From NCBI GenBank assembly GCA_029054245.1, contig JAIDFQ010000044.1, positions 1 through 64,000 on the forward strand: 64,000 nucleotides of DNA, read 5' to 3'. Shown in pieces: positions 43,937 through 53,152 of the stretch (its first letter is position 1; each line of letters opens with the position of its first letter). The position numbers and the translations under genes were made by a program. This stretch comes from Lachnospiraceae bacterium. GTDB lineage: Bacteria; Bacillota; Clostridia; Lachnospirales; Lachnospiraceae. The notes beneath the pieces were generated by a model that ran no database searches, was not told the DNA's origin, and was given only the letters and a program-made list of their open reading frames with translations.

Positions 43937-45510
43937 CTGTTTCTGTGAAGTTTACGGTATTCTGACGGAGTAATACCGATTTTGTTAAAAAAGATTCTTG
44001 AAAAATACCGTTGATCGGAATAGCCAACGGAGCTGCTGATTTCCTTGATTCGATAGTCGGTTTCACTTAGAAGAGTCTGGGCAGCTATAATACGCTGGTT
44101 TAAGAGGTAATCAGAGAAAGTCTGGCCGGTTGTTTTGTGAAAAAGTCTTGAGAGGTAGTTAGGACTCAATTTCATTTCCTCGGCTACTGCTTCAAGGGAG
44201 AGTGCTTTCATATAATTGTTCTCGATGATATTTTTTACCCGGATGATGTATTTTGCCTGAACGGAATCACTATTATATGCCGATAAGTGATCGAACATGT
44301 CAGTAAATGCTTTGATATAGCGCATTTTATATTCATCAAAGGTCTGAGAGGTGAGCAGGGTCATCTTGGTATTATAGTAGAAGGAATAAGCATTTTCAAA
44401 ATAGTTGATCCGGTCCATATACTTGTCACGTAAAAATTTCACATGATTAAGGAGCGTCTGCTTGGCAAGAACAGAGGAAAGGGTATCGGCAGGAAGCGTA
44501 AAAAAATCGTTGATATATTGAATAAATAAGTGTTTGTTTAAAGCATTTATTGCATTCTTGATCTGCTTATCAAGTGTAAGGATTTTTGTTCGATCATCAT
44601 TGGAAAGAGCGCCGTCTGTGTAAGTGACAATCCTGTTTTTGGGAAAGTTTGGAGACATTCTGATCCAGATACTGTGTTTGGATTCATCGCAGGAGTCAGG
44701 CAGGTTATTGATATCGGGATAGGCACGCCCTACCCCCATAAAGATTTTAAGGTCAGGTGAAGTATTACAGACATTTTGGGTATATAAAAACAAATTGGGC
44801 AGTTGGCGGAGTACTTCCGCATCTGCAAAAGCCGGATAATTAAAAACGATTCGTATTTCATTATAAATAATTGAATAAACGATATCATAGGTGTTGAACC
44901 AGATATTATTGTGAAGGAACCGCAAGATTACATGCCAAATCTGTTCGGCAATTTCAGAGATCTGGCTGACATTTGAATAATCCACAGCAAAAGTGGCAAC
45001 ACGAAAAAGTCCTTCCTGAAAGGTAGTATGGAAAACATGATTGATTTCATGAATGGTTTTTATTCCATTAAGGATCACGGACAGCTGCTCCGCAAACATA
45101 TTTCGAGATTTGGAGCTGATGGGGATTTGGGATTGAGAACTGCTTCCCAAAAGCCTGGAGGCATCTAGAAGTGCATTGGAAATCTGTTCTTTGGTAAAGG
45201 GTCTTACAAGAAGCTCACTGACATGAGCCTTCATGGACTTGTAGGCATATTGAAAATCGGCACTGGGGGCAATAACGATTACCTCAAGGGATTTTTGGAA
45301 TTTAATTTTAGATATAGCTTCAAAAATATCAGGACCGGGTATTTCGGCATCAATGATAAGGACGTCTGTAAAATCGTTGGATAGGAGCGGAAGCAGATAC
45401 TCACTGGAGTACACCACTTTACCACAATATACGTTTGCAGCAGAAAAAATGGGTGCACTTAAGATAAATTCATAATCGCTTTGATTCGTAAGAGCAAAGC
45501 ATACTCGCAT
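43933..45510 (-). CDS. YesN-like regulator: degenerate receiver plus AraC DNA-binding domain
   Basis: The 525-residue protein starts five bases after GGGAGGTG. Residues about 1-110 have the receiver fold, with DVLIIDAEIPG (phospho-acceptor-like Asp) and ELLVRPF in place of the Lys-Pro motif. The N-terminal acidic pair is missing (MRVCFALTNQSD). A long middle region follows. Residues about 425-523 form the two-helix AraC domain (ALSLEAVAEEMKLSPNYLSR and YFSRIFFNKIGITPSEYRKL). No histidine kinase is nearby, so ligand binding or phosphorylation by a distant kinase is possible. It is divergent from the transporter operon and probably controls it. Confidence 0.87.
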   Translation of the reverse strand: MRVCFALTNQSDYEFILSAPIFSAANVYCGKVVYSSEYLLPLLSNDFTDVLIIDAEIPGPDIFEAISKIKFQKSLEVIVIAPSADFQYAYKSMKAHVSELLVRPFTKEQISNALLDASRLLGSSSQSQIPISSKSRNMFAEQLSVILNGIKTIHEINHVFHTTFQEGLFRVATFAVDYSNVSQISEIAEQIWHVILRFLHNNIWFNTYDIVYSIIYNEIRIVFNYPAFADAEVLRQLPNLFLYTQNVCNTSPDLKIFMGVGRAYPDINNLPDSCDESKHSIWIRMSPNFPKNRIVTYTDGALSNDDRTKILTLDKQIKNAINALNKHLFIQYINDFFTLPADTLSSVLAKQTLLNHVKFLRDKYMDRINYFENAYSFYYNTKMTLLTSQTFDEYKMRYIKAFTDMFDHLSAYNSDSVQAKYIIRVKNIIENNYMKALSLEAVAEEMKLSPNYLSRLFHKTTGQTFSDYLLNQRIIAAQTLLSETDYRIKEISSSVGYSDQRYFSRIFFNKIGITPSEYRKLHRNS

Positions 45511-45586
45511 TGGGGCACCTCCCGGATCGTTTTGCCATTAGTATAGCATAAAAAAATAACAGGAGGAAGATTTTTTATCGATTGAT

Positions 45587-45622
45587 ACTATTCAGAGAAT
45601 AGTGTTGATATAAAACTATAAT
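45587..45622 (+). promoter_or_regulatory. Promoter region of the ABC importer with an inverted repeat
   Basis: ACTATTC-AGA-GAATAGT (45587-45603) is a perfect palindrome directly upstream of TATAAT (45617-45622). No good -35 hexamer exists at the right distance, which fits activation by the divergent AraC-type regulator. Confidence 0.5.
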
Positions 45623-45644
45623 GTTACATGGAGGGAAGAAAACT

Positions 45645-47336
45645 ATGAAAAACAAATTTTTTAAGTCAATGGCATTACTTCTCGCAGCAGTGATGACGTT
45701 GGGAGCATTATCAGGCTGCGGTCGGAAGGATAATCCGGCAGATAATTCCACAGCAGAATTGTCTTCATCTGAGAATCAGGCATCTGATGAGGTCACTCAG
45801 GCAAATGCCATGACAGAGAGTGTAAAAAATGAAAATGCGGCAGACGACGCAGAAACAGTGCACAGAGATGTCGTTAATGTAGGGATTGAGGGAGATCCTG
45901 GCGAGCTCAGCCCTTTCGGACCGACGAATACGGGAAGGAAAGATACGCTTAACAATATATATCAGGGATTGGCGCATGTGATCAACGGTGAGATTGTGGG
46001 TGTTCTTTTTGACGAATATGAATGGGGTGGCGAGGATGAGCATCCCTACTTTGAAATGCATTTATATGATTACATATATGATTCAGCAGGCAACCATTTA
46101 ACAGCAAATGATGTTAAATTCAGTCTCGAAACTGGTAAAGCGCTTGGCAACCTTGCGGACCTTGGGATTGTTGAAAGCGTTGAGGTGGTTGATGATTATA
46201 CAGTACGTTTCCATTTCAATCACGCTCTTTATTTGAATGATATTGAAAATGTATTTAACAACTTGCTTGTTGTTACGCAGGCGGCTTATGAGGCAAGCGG
46301 AGATGGCATGGCAACGATGCCTGTAAGTACATCTCACTATAAAGTAAAAGAATATACGCCGGGATATTGTTTGACGCTTGTTGAAAATGAAAATTATTGG
46401 CAGACAGATGAGAGTCTGATTGCGGACAGAGACAAAGCAAATGTTTCGGAAATCAACTTTTTTATTCTGACAGAAACATCTCAGATGTCTCTTGCACTTG
46501 AGAACAGTTCTATTGATATGAGCTGGACAGTAAGTACAGATGATATCAGTCGTTTTACAAGCACTGACGCTTACTGGCTTTTCCAGGCGACAGATGATCT
46601 TTGCGACTATGTATTATGTAATGTAACAGAAGGGCTTCCTACAGCAGATGTAAATCTGAGAAAGGCAATCTTCTATGCGATTAACTCTGAAGCGGTTATT
46701 CAGTCAGTTTACGGAGGAAGTGCGTTCGTAATGTATGACATGGCAGCGCAGAAAGCTCCGGATGCGCAGGAATCATGGATCAATGAAGAGAATTATTACA
46801 AGTATGATCCCGAAAAAGCGAAAGAATGTCTGGAGCTGTGGGGTGGGGATCCGTCCTCTTTAAAGCTCAAAATTCTTGGTGCAAACGATACTTCTACAGC
46901 AAATGAACTTCAGCTGTTGCAGGGATTTTTAAGTGCAGTAGGCATTACCTCTGAAGTCGTAGCATATGACAGCGCCCAGATTAATACAGCAATGGAAGAC
47001 GCTACACAGTGGGATATTCTGGTTTGTAAAAATGCTACCAATGCTTACGCCCCCAATCTCTGGAAGAATCTTCTTTCTGCTGAAAATTATGCATGGGGCG
47101 GTTCGAAGAACTTTATTTTTGATGATGAACTTCAGAATATCATTAATACAGCAAGAAGTATCAGCAGCCATTCTGATGAAACTGTGCAGGCAGGGCATGA
47201 ATACATCATTGATAATGCTTATGGATACGGGCTGTGTAATTTTAAGAGCAACTATGTAGTGACCAGTGATTGCACGAAAGTAGTTACATCCTTTAAGGGA
47301 GCAGTTCTTCCAGGGGCATGTGATTATATTAACTAA
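45645..47336 (+). CDS. Extracellular solute-binding lipoprotein, peptide/nickel (OppA) family
   Basis: The start at 45645 follows GGAGGG. The precursor of 563 residues has a lipoprotein signal ending LGALSGC and an acidic, Asn/Glu-rich spacer. It then has an SBP_bac_5 fold with the family pattern DVVNVGIEGDPGELSPFGP, YDSAGNHLTANDVKFSLE and VNLRKAIFYAINSEAVI. It captures the substrate of the following Opp-type importer outside the membrane. Family members bind peptides, but also oligosaccharides, opines and glycosides; the sugar-oxidising genes nearby suggest a glycoconjugate here. Confidence 0.9.
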   Translation: MKNKFFKSMALLLAAVMTLGALSGCGRKDNPADNSTAELSSSENQASDEVTQANAMTESVKNENAADDAETVHRDVVNVGIEGDPGELSPFGPTNTGRKDTLNNIYQGLAHVINGEIVGVLFDEYEWGGEDEHPYFEMHLYDYIYDSAGNHLTANDVKFSLETGKALGNLADLGIVESVEVVDDYTVRFHFNHALYLNDIENVFNNLLVVTQAAYEASGDGMATMPVSTSHYKVKEYTPGYCLTLVENENYWQTDESLIADRDKANVSEINFFILTETSQMSLALENSSIDMSWTVSTDDISRFTSTDAYWLFQATDDLCDYVLCNVTEGLPTADVNLRKAIFYAINSEAVIQSVYGGSAFVMYDMAAQKAPDAQESWINEENYYKYDPEKAKECLELWGGDPSSLKLKILGANDTSTANELQLLQGFLSAVGITSEVVAYDSAQINTAMEDATQWDILVCKNATNAYAPNLWKNLLSAENYAWGGSKNFIFDDELQNIINTARSISSHSDETVQAGHEYIIDNAYGYGLCNFKSNYVVTSDCTKVVTSFKGAVLPGACDYIN

Positions 47337-47384
47337 GCAGGTAAGCAGTAACCCGGTAATTATACAAGGAAAAGGTGGAACTAC

Positions 47385-48356
47385 ATGAAAGAATACATTT
47401 TTAAGCGTTTAATTATGACGGTCTTTGTCGTAATCAGTGCAGCGTTTCTCATCTTTACAATCATGTATTTTATACCAGGTGACCCAGCACGGCTCATATT
47501 AGGAGCTGATGCCACTGCAGCCCAAGTGGAAGCAAAAAGAGAGATGCTGGGGCTTAACCAGCCATATCTGGTACGCCTCGGCAGCTTTCTGTCAAATGTT
47601 TTTTTACATTTTGATCTGGGTACATCATGGGTGACGAATACTTCGATTGTCAGTGGGCTTGAAAGCAGATTCCCGAGAACTTTTCTGCTTGGAACCCTTT
47701 GTGTGCTGACAAGTACAGTGATAGGTCTGCCGATAGGTATCACTTCCGCAGTACACCATCATAAATGGCAGGACAAGAGTTTTATGGTAATGGCAATGAC
47801 TTGCATTTCCATGCCGGATTTCTGGCTGGCAATGATGCTTACACTAGTCTTTTCCCTGAAATTGAATCTGCTGCCGTCCTTTGGCATTGGAAGCTGGAAA
47901 TGCTATGTTTTGCCGGTAATTTCCGGTTCGGTGCAGGGAATTGGCTCATTGGCACGGCAGACGCGCTCCAGTATGTTGGAAGTATATCGTTCTGATTACG
48001 TTACAACTGCAAGAGCAAAGGGGGTTCCAGAAGGGAGAGTAATCAGAAAGCATATGCTGGCAAATGCGTTGATTCCGATTATTACAACGATTGGAGGATT
48101 GTTTGGAAGCGCTATTTGCGGAACAATCGTTATTGAGCAGGTGTTTTCCATGCCGGGAATAGGCACTTATCTTTCTACAGCGATTAATGCACGTGATTAT
48201 CCGGTGCTTCAGGGAAGTGTAATTGTTATGGCAGTTTTGATTGCAGTTATTATGTTGATCGTTGATCTTGTGTATGCCTGGGTGGATCCGAGAATTAAGG
48301 CACAGTATGTGGCACAGAACAAAAAATGTGGGCGAAGGAGGAAGAAAAATGGCTGA
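47385..48356 (+). CDS. ABC permease, OppB/DppB type
   Basis: The 323-residue protein begins MKEYIFKRLIMTVFVV and has about six spans. The EAA-like segment near VTTARAKGVPEGRVIRKHML contacts the ATPases. The family motif FIPGDPARLILG is near the N-terminus. It forms the membrane pore with the next gene product, whose start overlaps its end by eight bases. Confidence 0.93.
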   Translation: MKEYIFKRLIMTVFVVISAAFLIFTIMYFIPGDPARLILGADATAAQVEAKREMLGLNQPYLVRLGSFLSNVFLHFDLGTSWVTNTSIVSGLESRFPRTFLLGTLCVLTSTVIGLPIGITSAVHHHKWQDKSFMVMAMTCISMPDFWLAMMLTLVFSLKLNLLPSFGIGSWKCYVLPVISGSVQGIGSLARQTRSSMLEVYRSDYVTTARAKGVPEGRVIRKHMLANALIPIITTIGGLFGSAICGTIVIEQVFSMPGIGTYLSTAINARDYPVLQGSVIVMAVLIAVIMLIVDLVYAWVDPRIKAQYVAQNKKCGRRRKKNG

Positions 48357-49245
48357 AAGAGTTAAGAAAGCAAAGGATTCCTCTATGGGAGTACGTGATA
48401 AAAAGGAAAGTTATTTAAAACAGACTTTTAAACGTCTGGCTAAAAATAAAGTGGCAATGGGAGCTTGCATGGTATTGGTGATTCTAATCGTATTGGCAGT
48501 ATTAGCTCCGGTGATTGTTCCATATGGGTATGAGGAAATGGATTTTATGGCTCTTAATGTGGGGCCATGCAAAGAGCACTGGTTCGGAACAGATGCTTTA
48601 GGGAGAGATGTTTTCAGCCGCTTGATTTATGGCAGTAAGTATTCTTTGTCTCTGGGGATTTGTGCATCTTTGCTTTCTATGGTAACGGCAATTATTTTTG
48701 GTTCTATTGCCGGCTATTATGGGGGATGGAAAGATAATGTGATTTTGCGTATCTGTGATGTCTTGCAGGCAATACCAGGACTTCTTCTTGCAATTGTTAT
48801 GTCTGCAGTTCTTGGACCGGGGTACATCAATACGATTTTGGCAATTGCTGTGGGCGGTGTTCCTTCTACCGTGCGTATGGTGCGAAGCATGGTTATGAGC
48901 GTGCGGGGGCTTGAATATCTGGAGGCAGCAGTCGCGATTAACTGTAGTCCTGCCCGAATCATGTTCAAGAGAATATTGCCTAATATTCTGTCACCGATTA
49001 TTGTAGGTGTAACAATGGGCATTGGAAGTACGATTATGGTTGCCTCGTCACTTAGTTTCCTTGGACTGGGTATTCAGCCGCCGCTGCCTGAATGGGGAGC
49101 AATGCTTTCCGCAAGTCGCGATTCCATCCGCAATTACCCACATTTGGTTCTGTTTCCAGGAATATTTATATTTGTTACCTGTCTGTGCGCCAATCTTTTT
49201 GGTGACGGTCTCAGAGATGCCATGGATCCAAAACTGAAAGATTAG
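48349..49245 (+). CDS. ABC permease, OppC/DppC type
   Basis: The start at 48349 follows GAAGGAGGAAG and gives 298 residues. The typical OppC features are LAKNKVAMGACMVLVIL, HWFGTDALGRDVFSRLIYG, the EAA loop AAVAINCSPARIMFKRILPN and GIQPPLPEWGAMLS. Second membrane subunit of the importer. Confidence 0.93.
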   Translation: MAERVKKAKDSSMGVRDKKESYLKQTFKRLAKNKVAMGACMVLVILIVLAVLAPVIVPYGYEEMDFMALNVGPCKEHWFGTDALGRDVFSRLIYGSKYSLSLGICASLLSMVTAIIFGSIAGYYGGWKDNVILRICDVLQAIPGLLLAIVMSAVLGPGYINTILAIAVGGVPSTVRMVRSMVMSVRGLEYLEAAVAINCSPARIMFKRILPNILSPIIVGVTMGIGSTIMVASSLSFLGLGIQPPLPEWGAMLSASRDSIRNYPHLVLFPGIFIFVTCLCANLFGDGLRDAMDPKLKD

Positions 49246-49260
49246 GAGGAACAGTTTGAT

Positions 49261-50241
49261 ATGAATGAAGATAATAAAAACTTCCTTTCAGTGAAGAATC
49301 TTGTTGTTGAGTATACATCCGGCGGAAATATTATCCATGCCGTAAATCATGTTTCCTTTACATTAGAAAAGGGCAAGACATTAGGACTTGTGGGTGAGAC
49401 AGGCGCTGGCAAAACCTCAATTGCGAAAGCCGTTTTGAGAGTCCTGCCAAATCCGCCGGCAAGAATCCCGCAGGGAGAGATTCTTTTGGAAGGCGAAAAC
49501 ATTATGGAGATGCCGGAAAAGGATCTGCTGAAAATCCGCGGCAATAAGATTGCCATGATTTTTCAGGATCCCATGACAGCACTTAACCCGGTTATGACCA
49601 TTGGAGGACAGATTACAGAGGGAATCCTGCTGCACAATGAAATTACGAGGACGGAGGCAAAAAGAAGGGCAATTGAAATGCTGAATATGGTAGGCATTAC
49701 GGAAGAACGATATGATGAATATCCCTTTCAATTTTCAGGTGGTATGAAGCAGAGGGTGGTCATTGCTATGGCGCTTGCCTGCAATCCCACACTGTTGTTG
49801 GCTGATGAGCCAACTACAGCGCTCGATGTTACAATTCAGGCACAGGTTCTTGATATGATTTCTGATTTGAAAAGAAGACTGGGTACTTCTATGATTCTGA
49901 TTACCCATGACCTTGGCGTGGTAGCGGAAATGTGTGACGACGTTGCTATCGTTTATGCGGGAGACATTGTAGAATATGGTTCTAAAAAAGAGATTTTTAA
50001 GAATCCCAAACATCCTTATACGTTAGGGCTTTTCCATTCGCTCCCGAGTTTGGCAGAAGAAGAAACAAGGCTGCATCCTATTGAAGGGCTGCCGCCTGAT
50101 CCGTCTGATCTTCCAGAAGGCTGTGCATTTTTTCCAAGATGTGCTTGCGCAACTGATAAATGCCGGAAGGAGAGACCTTTCAGGGTTGACCTATCCAGTG
50201 ATCACTATTGCAAATGTTTTATGATGCAGGAGGAGGAATAA
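49261..50241 (+). CDS. ABC ATPase, OppD/DppD type
   Basis: The 326-residue protein has Walker A GETGAGKTSIAK, Q-loop FQDPMTALNP, signature QFSGGMKQRVVIAMAL, Walker B LLLADEPTTALD, switch ITHD and the C-terminal oligopeptide/dipeptide region with a cysteine cluster (CAFFPRCACATDKC), typical for OppD. One of two ATPases that power the importer. Confidence 0.94.
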   Translation: MNEDNKNFLSVKNLVVEYTSGGNIIHAVNHVSFTLEKGKTLGLVGETGAGKTSIAKAVLRVLPNPPARIPQGEILLEGENIMEMPEKDLLKIRGNKIAMIFQDPMTALNPVMTIGGQITEGILLHNEITRTEAKRRAIEMLNMVGITEERYDEYPFQFSGGMKQRVVIAMALACNPTLLLADEPTTALDVTIQAQVLDMISDLKRRLGTSMILITHDLGVVAEMCDDVAIVYAGDIVEYGSKKEIFKNPKHPYTLGLFHSLPSLAEEETRLHPIEGLPPDPSDLPEGCAFFPRCACATDKCRKERPFRVDLSSDHYCKCFMMQEEE

Positions 50242-51201
50242 ATGTCAACTTGTGTGGAAATTAAAAATCTTAAAAAGTATTTTGACACTCCCGGAGGTAA
50301 ACTGCACGCGGTAGATAATATATCTTTTAAGATTGAAAAAGGGACCACAATGGGAATTGTGGGGGAATCTGGATGTGGAAAATCGACGCTTGGACGTACA
50401 ATCGTACATCTGCATGAAAGCACGGATGGGCAGATTTTTTTGGATGGAAGTGATATTACGCATGTAAGCAGGAAGGAGTTAAAGAAGGTTAGAGAAAGGA
50501 TGCAGTTTATCTTTCAGGATCCTTATTCTTCCCTTAATCCGCGGATGACTGTGGAGGAGACGGTACGGGAACCGCTTGCGTTGTCTAAGAGATTTTCAAA
50601 AGCAGCGCTTCAAAAGGAAGTAGAATGCTGTATGGATAAAGCGGGTATCGAAAGACGTCTGCGCAATGCCTATCCTCATGAGCTTGATGGAGGACGGCGT
50701 CAGCGGGTGGGTATTGCAAGAGCTTTGGCATTAAATCCCGAATTTATTGTTTGTGATGAACCTGTATCGGCTCTTGATGTTTCAATTCAGGCACAAATTC
50801 TGAATCTGCTTATGGATTTGCAGGAAAGAGATCAATTAACATTGATGTTCATTACGCATGATTTATCTGTTGTAAAACATATTTCCCAGAATATTTGTGT
50901 GATGTATCTTGGACAGCTGGTAGAGACAAGCCCTTCAAAGGAATTGTTTAAGATGCCGCTTCATCCTTACACGAAGGCGCTTCTTTCGGCTATTCCATCG
51001 GTTGATATTGATCATCCCAGCAAGCGCATTCTTTTGAAAGGAGAACTGACATCTCCAATTAATCCCAAACCAGGATGCAGATTTGCAGCAAGGTGCCCTT
51101 ATGCTTCCGAGGAGTGCTATGAAGAACAGGAATTGAAGGAGATAACGCCAAATCATTTTGTTTCATGTTGTAAGGTGGAGGAGATTGGTGAGCATGTCTA
51201 A
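50242..51201 (+). CDS. ABC ATPase, OppF/DppF type, variant signature
   Basis: The 319-residue protein starts directly after the OppD-type gene. Walker A is GESGCGKSTLG, Q-loop FQDPYSSLNPR, Walker B FIVCDEPVSALD and the switch ITHD. The signature reads ELDGGRRQRVGIARAL instead of LSGGQ, so Ser and Gln are replaced by Asp and Arg. That implies an asymmetric ATPase pair in which one site may be weak; the variant occurs in some OppF proteins. A C-terminal Cys cluster is present. Confidence 0.93.
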   Translation: MSTCVEIKNLKKYFDTPGGKLHAVDNISFKIEKGTTMGIVGESGCGKSTLGRTIVHLHESTDGQIFLDGSDITHVSRKELKKVRERMQFIFQDPYSSLNPRMTVEETVREPLALSKRFSKAALQKEVECCMDKAGIERRLRNAYPHELDGGRRQRVGIARALALNPEFIVCDEPVSALDVSIQAQILNLLMDLQERDQLTLMFITHDLSVVKHISQNICVMYLGQLVETSPSKELFKMPLHPYTKALLSAIPSVDIDHPSKRILLKGELTSPINPKPGCRFAARCPYASEECYEEQELKEITPNHFVSCCKVEEIGEHV

Positions 51202-51796
51202 AAAGGTACTGTATAACAGTCGCAGATATCATGAATTTTTTGAAGGATATACAGAACGTATTGTCATGGAAAAAGGCAGGGAACGAATAGAGAGGATTTA
51301 TACCGGTGATTATTATTGTCCGGTCATTTCTTCTGGAAGCAGAAAGCTGAGAAAAATGCTTTATTGTACTTTCTTTTTGCTGGCTGTAATGGATTATGGA
51401 TATCTGGCAACTCGTCCATTGGAGATGAACATATCCAAATGGAGCGGAATCTGTCAGGGCTTTCTGGCACTGGCATTGCTCTGGCTGTTGGCAGCAGTAT
51501 TCTATTATGGAACGGCGAAGGAAAAAATGACAGTTAGGATTTACCGCTCCGCTTCAGTCAGGCTTAGGCAGTTAAGCTTTGCAGCCGCCGCATTGTTTGG
51601 TCTTATGTCAATCATATACTTTTTACTTGCGATTGTTGGCGGCGGTAGTTGGCAGGATTTTGTAAAGCTTTTTCCAATGTCAGTATCAGGATGTGCATTA
51701 CTTTTTGCAATGTACAGGCTGGAAGAGGGAACAGAATATGAGATAGAAGCAAATGATACCATTGCGGCAGAGGATGGCGAAAAGATTGAATATTGA
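51194..51796 (+). CDS. Four-span membrane protein of unknown function
   Basis: With the ATG at 51194 (GTG at 51188 also possible) it has 200 residues: a charged N-terminal cytoplasmic part (about 1-55), then four hydrophobic helices (for example MLYCTFFLLAVMDYGYLA and AAALFGLMSIIYFLLAIV), and an acidic tail. It overlaps the end of the OppF-type gene by eight bases, so it belongs to the importer operon, perhaps as an accessory subunit. No family recognised. Confidence 0.7.
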   Translation: MSKKVLYNSRRYHEFFEGYTERIVMEKGRERIERIYTGDYYCPVISSGSRKLRKMLYCTFFLLAVMDYGYLATRPLEMNISKWSGICQGFLALALLWLLAAVFYYGTAKEKMTVRIYRSASVRLRQLSFAAAALFGLMSIIYFLLAIVGGGSWQDFVKLFPMSVSGCALLFAMYRLEEGTEYEIEANDTIAAEDGEKIEY

Positions 51797-51814
51797 GATG
51801 GAGGAGGTGCTAAA

Positions 51815-53134
51815 ATGATGAGCCAGTTATACTGCGGGGCAGGGAGGGCGGAAATTACGCCTCCCAAAGAAATGGCTCCGTTACTTCCGGGACTTGGACC
51901 ACAGAAAATCACTGGTATTTTAGATCCGCTTTTTGTCAGGATTATCCTTATACAAAGTGGACAGGATAAAGCGATGCTGGTTTCTGTCGATCTTGACAAA
52001 GCGCCAAATCAGGAAGAGTTTCTGGAGGCATTAAGTGAAAAAACGTGTGTTCCTAAAGAAGCAATTCTCTATTTTGGAATACATACACATACAGCGCCCG
52101 TTATGGGATATCGTCCTTTTGAACCGTTAGATGTCGAAAAACTGCCAGAAGAAGAGCAGAAAGCATTTTATGAGTATACAGATCTTATAAAAAAAGGATT
52201 GCTCAAAGCGGCAAAAGAGGCGGCGGCAGGGCTCAAACCGGCAAAAATCGGATGCGGGCATGGAGAAAGCTTTATTAATGTGAATCGTATTTGCAGTTAC
52301 GAGGCAGAAAATGAGCAGGGGGACAAGAAAAAGCTGATAGAAACCGGCTATAATGGCGCGGGACCAGTAAGCAGAGACGTATTTGTGATGAGAATAGAAT
52401 CTCTTTCAGGCGAGCCCATAGCGTTCTTCGTTAATTATGCATGTCATAATGTTGTAATGTTTCTGCACGATGCAGGAGATGGCGGCATTCATATCAGCCA
52501 TGATATGGGAGGAGCGGTCAGCCTTAACCTGGAAAAAAGATACCCGGGAGCTGTGGCAGTCTGGTCAAGTGGTGCAGCGGGAGATCTTAATCCAATTATG
52601 GCAACTCAGAATTATTTTCCACATATCAGCAGCGGACGCGCTGATCTTACGCCTTTTAAAGATTTTTCAATGTCTGTTGAACTTCGGGACAGACTGGCAG
52701 GAAGGCATCTTTTGGATATTTTGGAAGCAAATAAAAAAATTGTCTGTGATGTGCAAAACGGAGAGATTTATTCAGCGCTGGCGTTTATTTCTGTTCCTGA
52801 AGGGGAGCAGAGGGATGAGGATGCATGGAGCCACAGCAGAATACGCCTGCATCTTGTTAATATTGGTGAAATTGCATTCATAGGGGTAAATGGGGAGCTT
52901 TTCTGCTCATTGGGAGAAATCATCAAACAAAGTTCCCCAAAGAAAGACACGGTTGTAATCAATCATGACTGCAGCCTGATGCTGGATAATCCGGGATATG
53001 TTCTGGATGACGATACAAATGCCTTATGTAAAAAGGCAGACCTTGTGCTTACCCCTCATGATGGGTTCAAAGCACATGCAGGATATCTTTTAGAACAGCT
53101 TTCTATAAAAACAAAAGAATTATTTGAAAAATAA
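51815..53134 (+). CDS. Neutral/alkaline ceramidase-family hydrolase, cytoplasmic
   Basis: The 439-residue protein matches the N-terminal catalytic domain of the neutral ceramidase family: GAGRAEITPP at the start, the zinc motif GIHTHTAPV, the NYACHNVVMF region and SSGAAGDLNPIM. There is no signal peptide and no C-terminal Ig-like domain, unlike secreted ceramidases (about 650-750 residues). Known members cleave N-acyl amide bonds of sphingolipids. Here an intracellular amide-linked substrate, brought in by the importer, is more likely than membrane ceramide. It has a strong GGAGGAGG ribosome site and lies 18 bases before the esterase gene. Confidence 0.85.
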   Translation: MMSQLYCGAGRAEITPPKEMAPLLPGLGPQKITGILDPLFVRIILIQSGQDKAMLVSVDLDKAPNQEEFLEALSEKTCVPKEAILYFGIHTHTAPVMGYRPFEPLDVEKLPEEEQKAFYEYTDLIKKGLLKAAKEAAAGLKPAKIGCGHGESFINVNRICSYEAENEQGDKKKLIETGYNGAGPVSRDVFVMRIESLSGEPIAFFVNYACHNVVMFLHDAGDGGIHISHDMGGAVSLNLEKRYPGAVAVWSSGAAGDLNPIMATQNYFPHISSGRADLTPFKDFSMSVELRDRLAGRHLLDILEANKKIVCDVQNGEIYSALAFISVPEGEQRDEDAWSHSRIRLHLVNIGEIAFIGVNGELFCSLGEIIKQSSPKKDTVVINHDCSLMLDNPGYVLDDDTNALCKKADLVLTPHDGFKAHAGYLLEQLSIKTKELFEK

Positions 53135-53152
53135 AAAAACAGGGAGAAGAGA

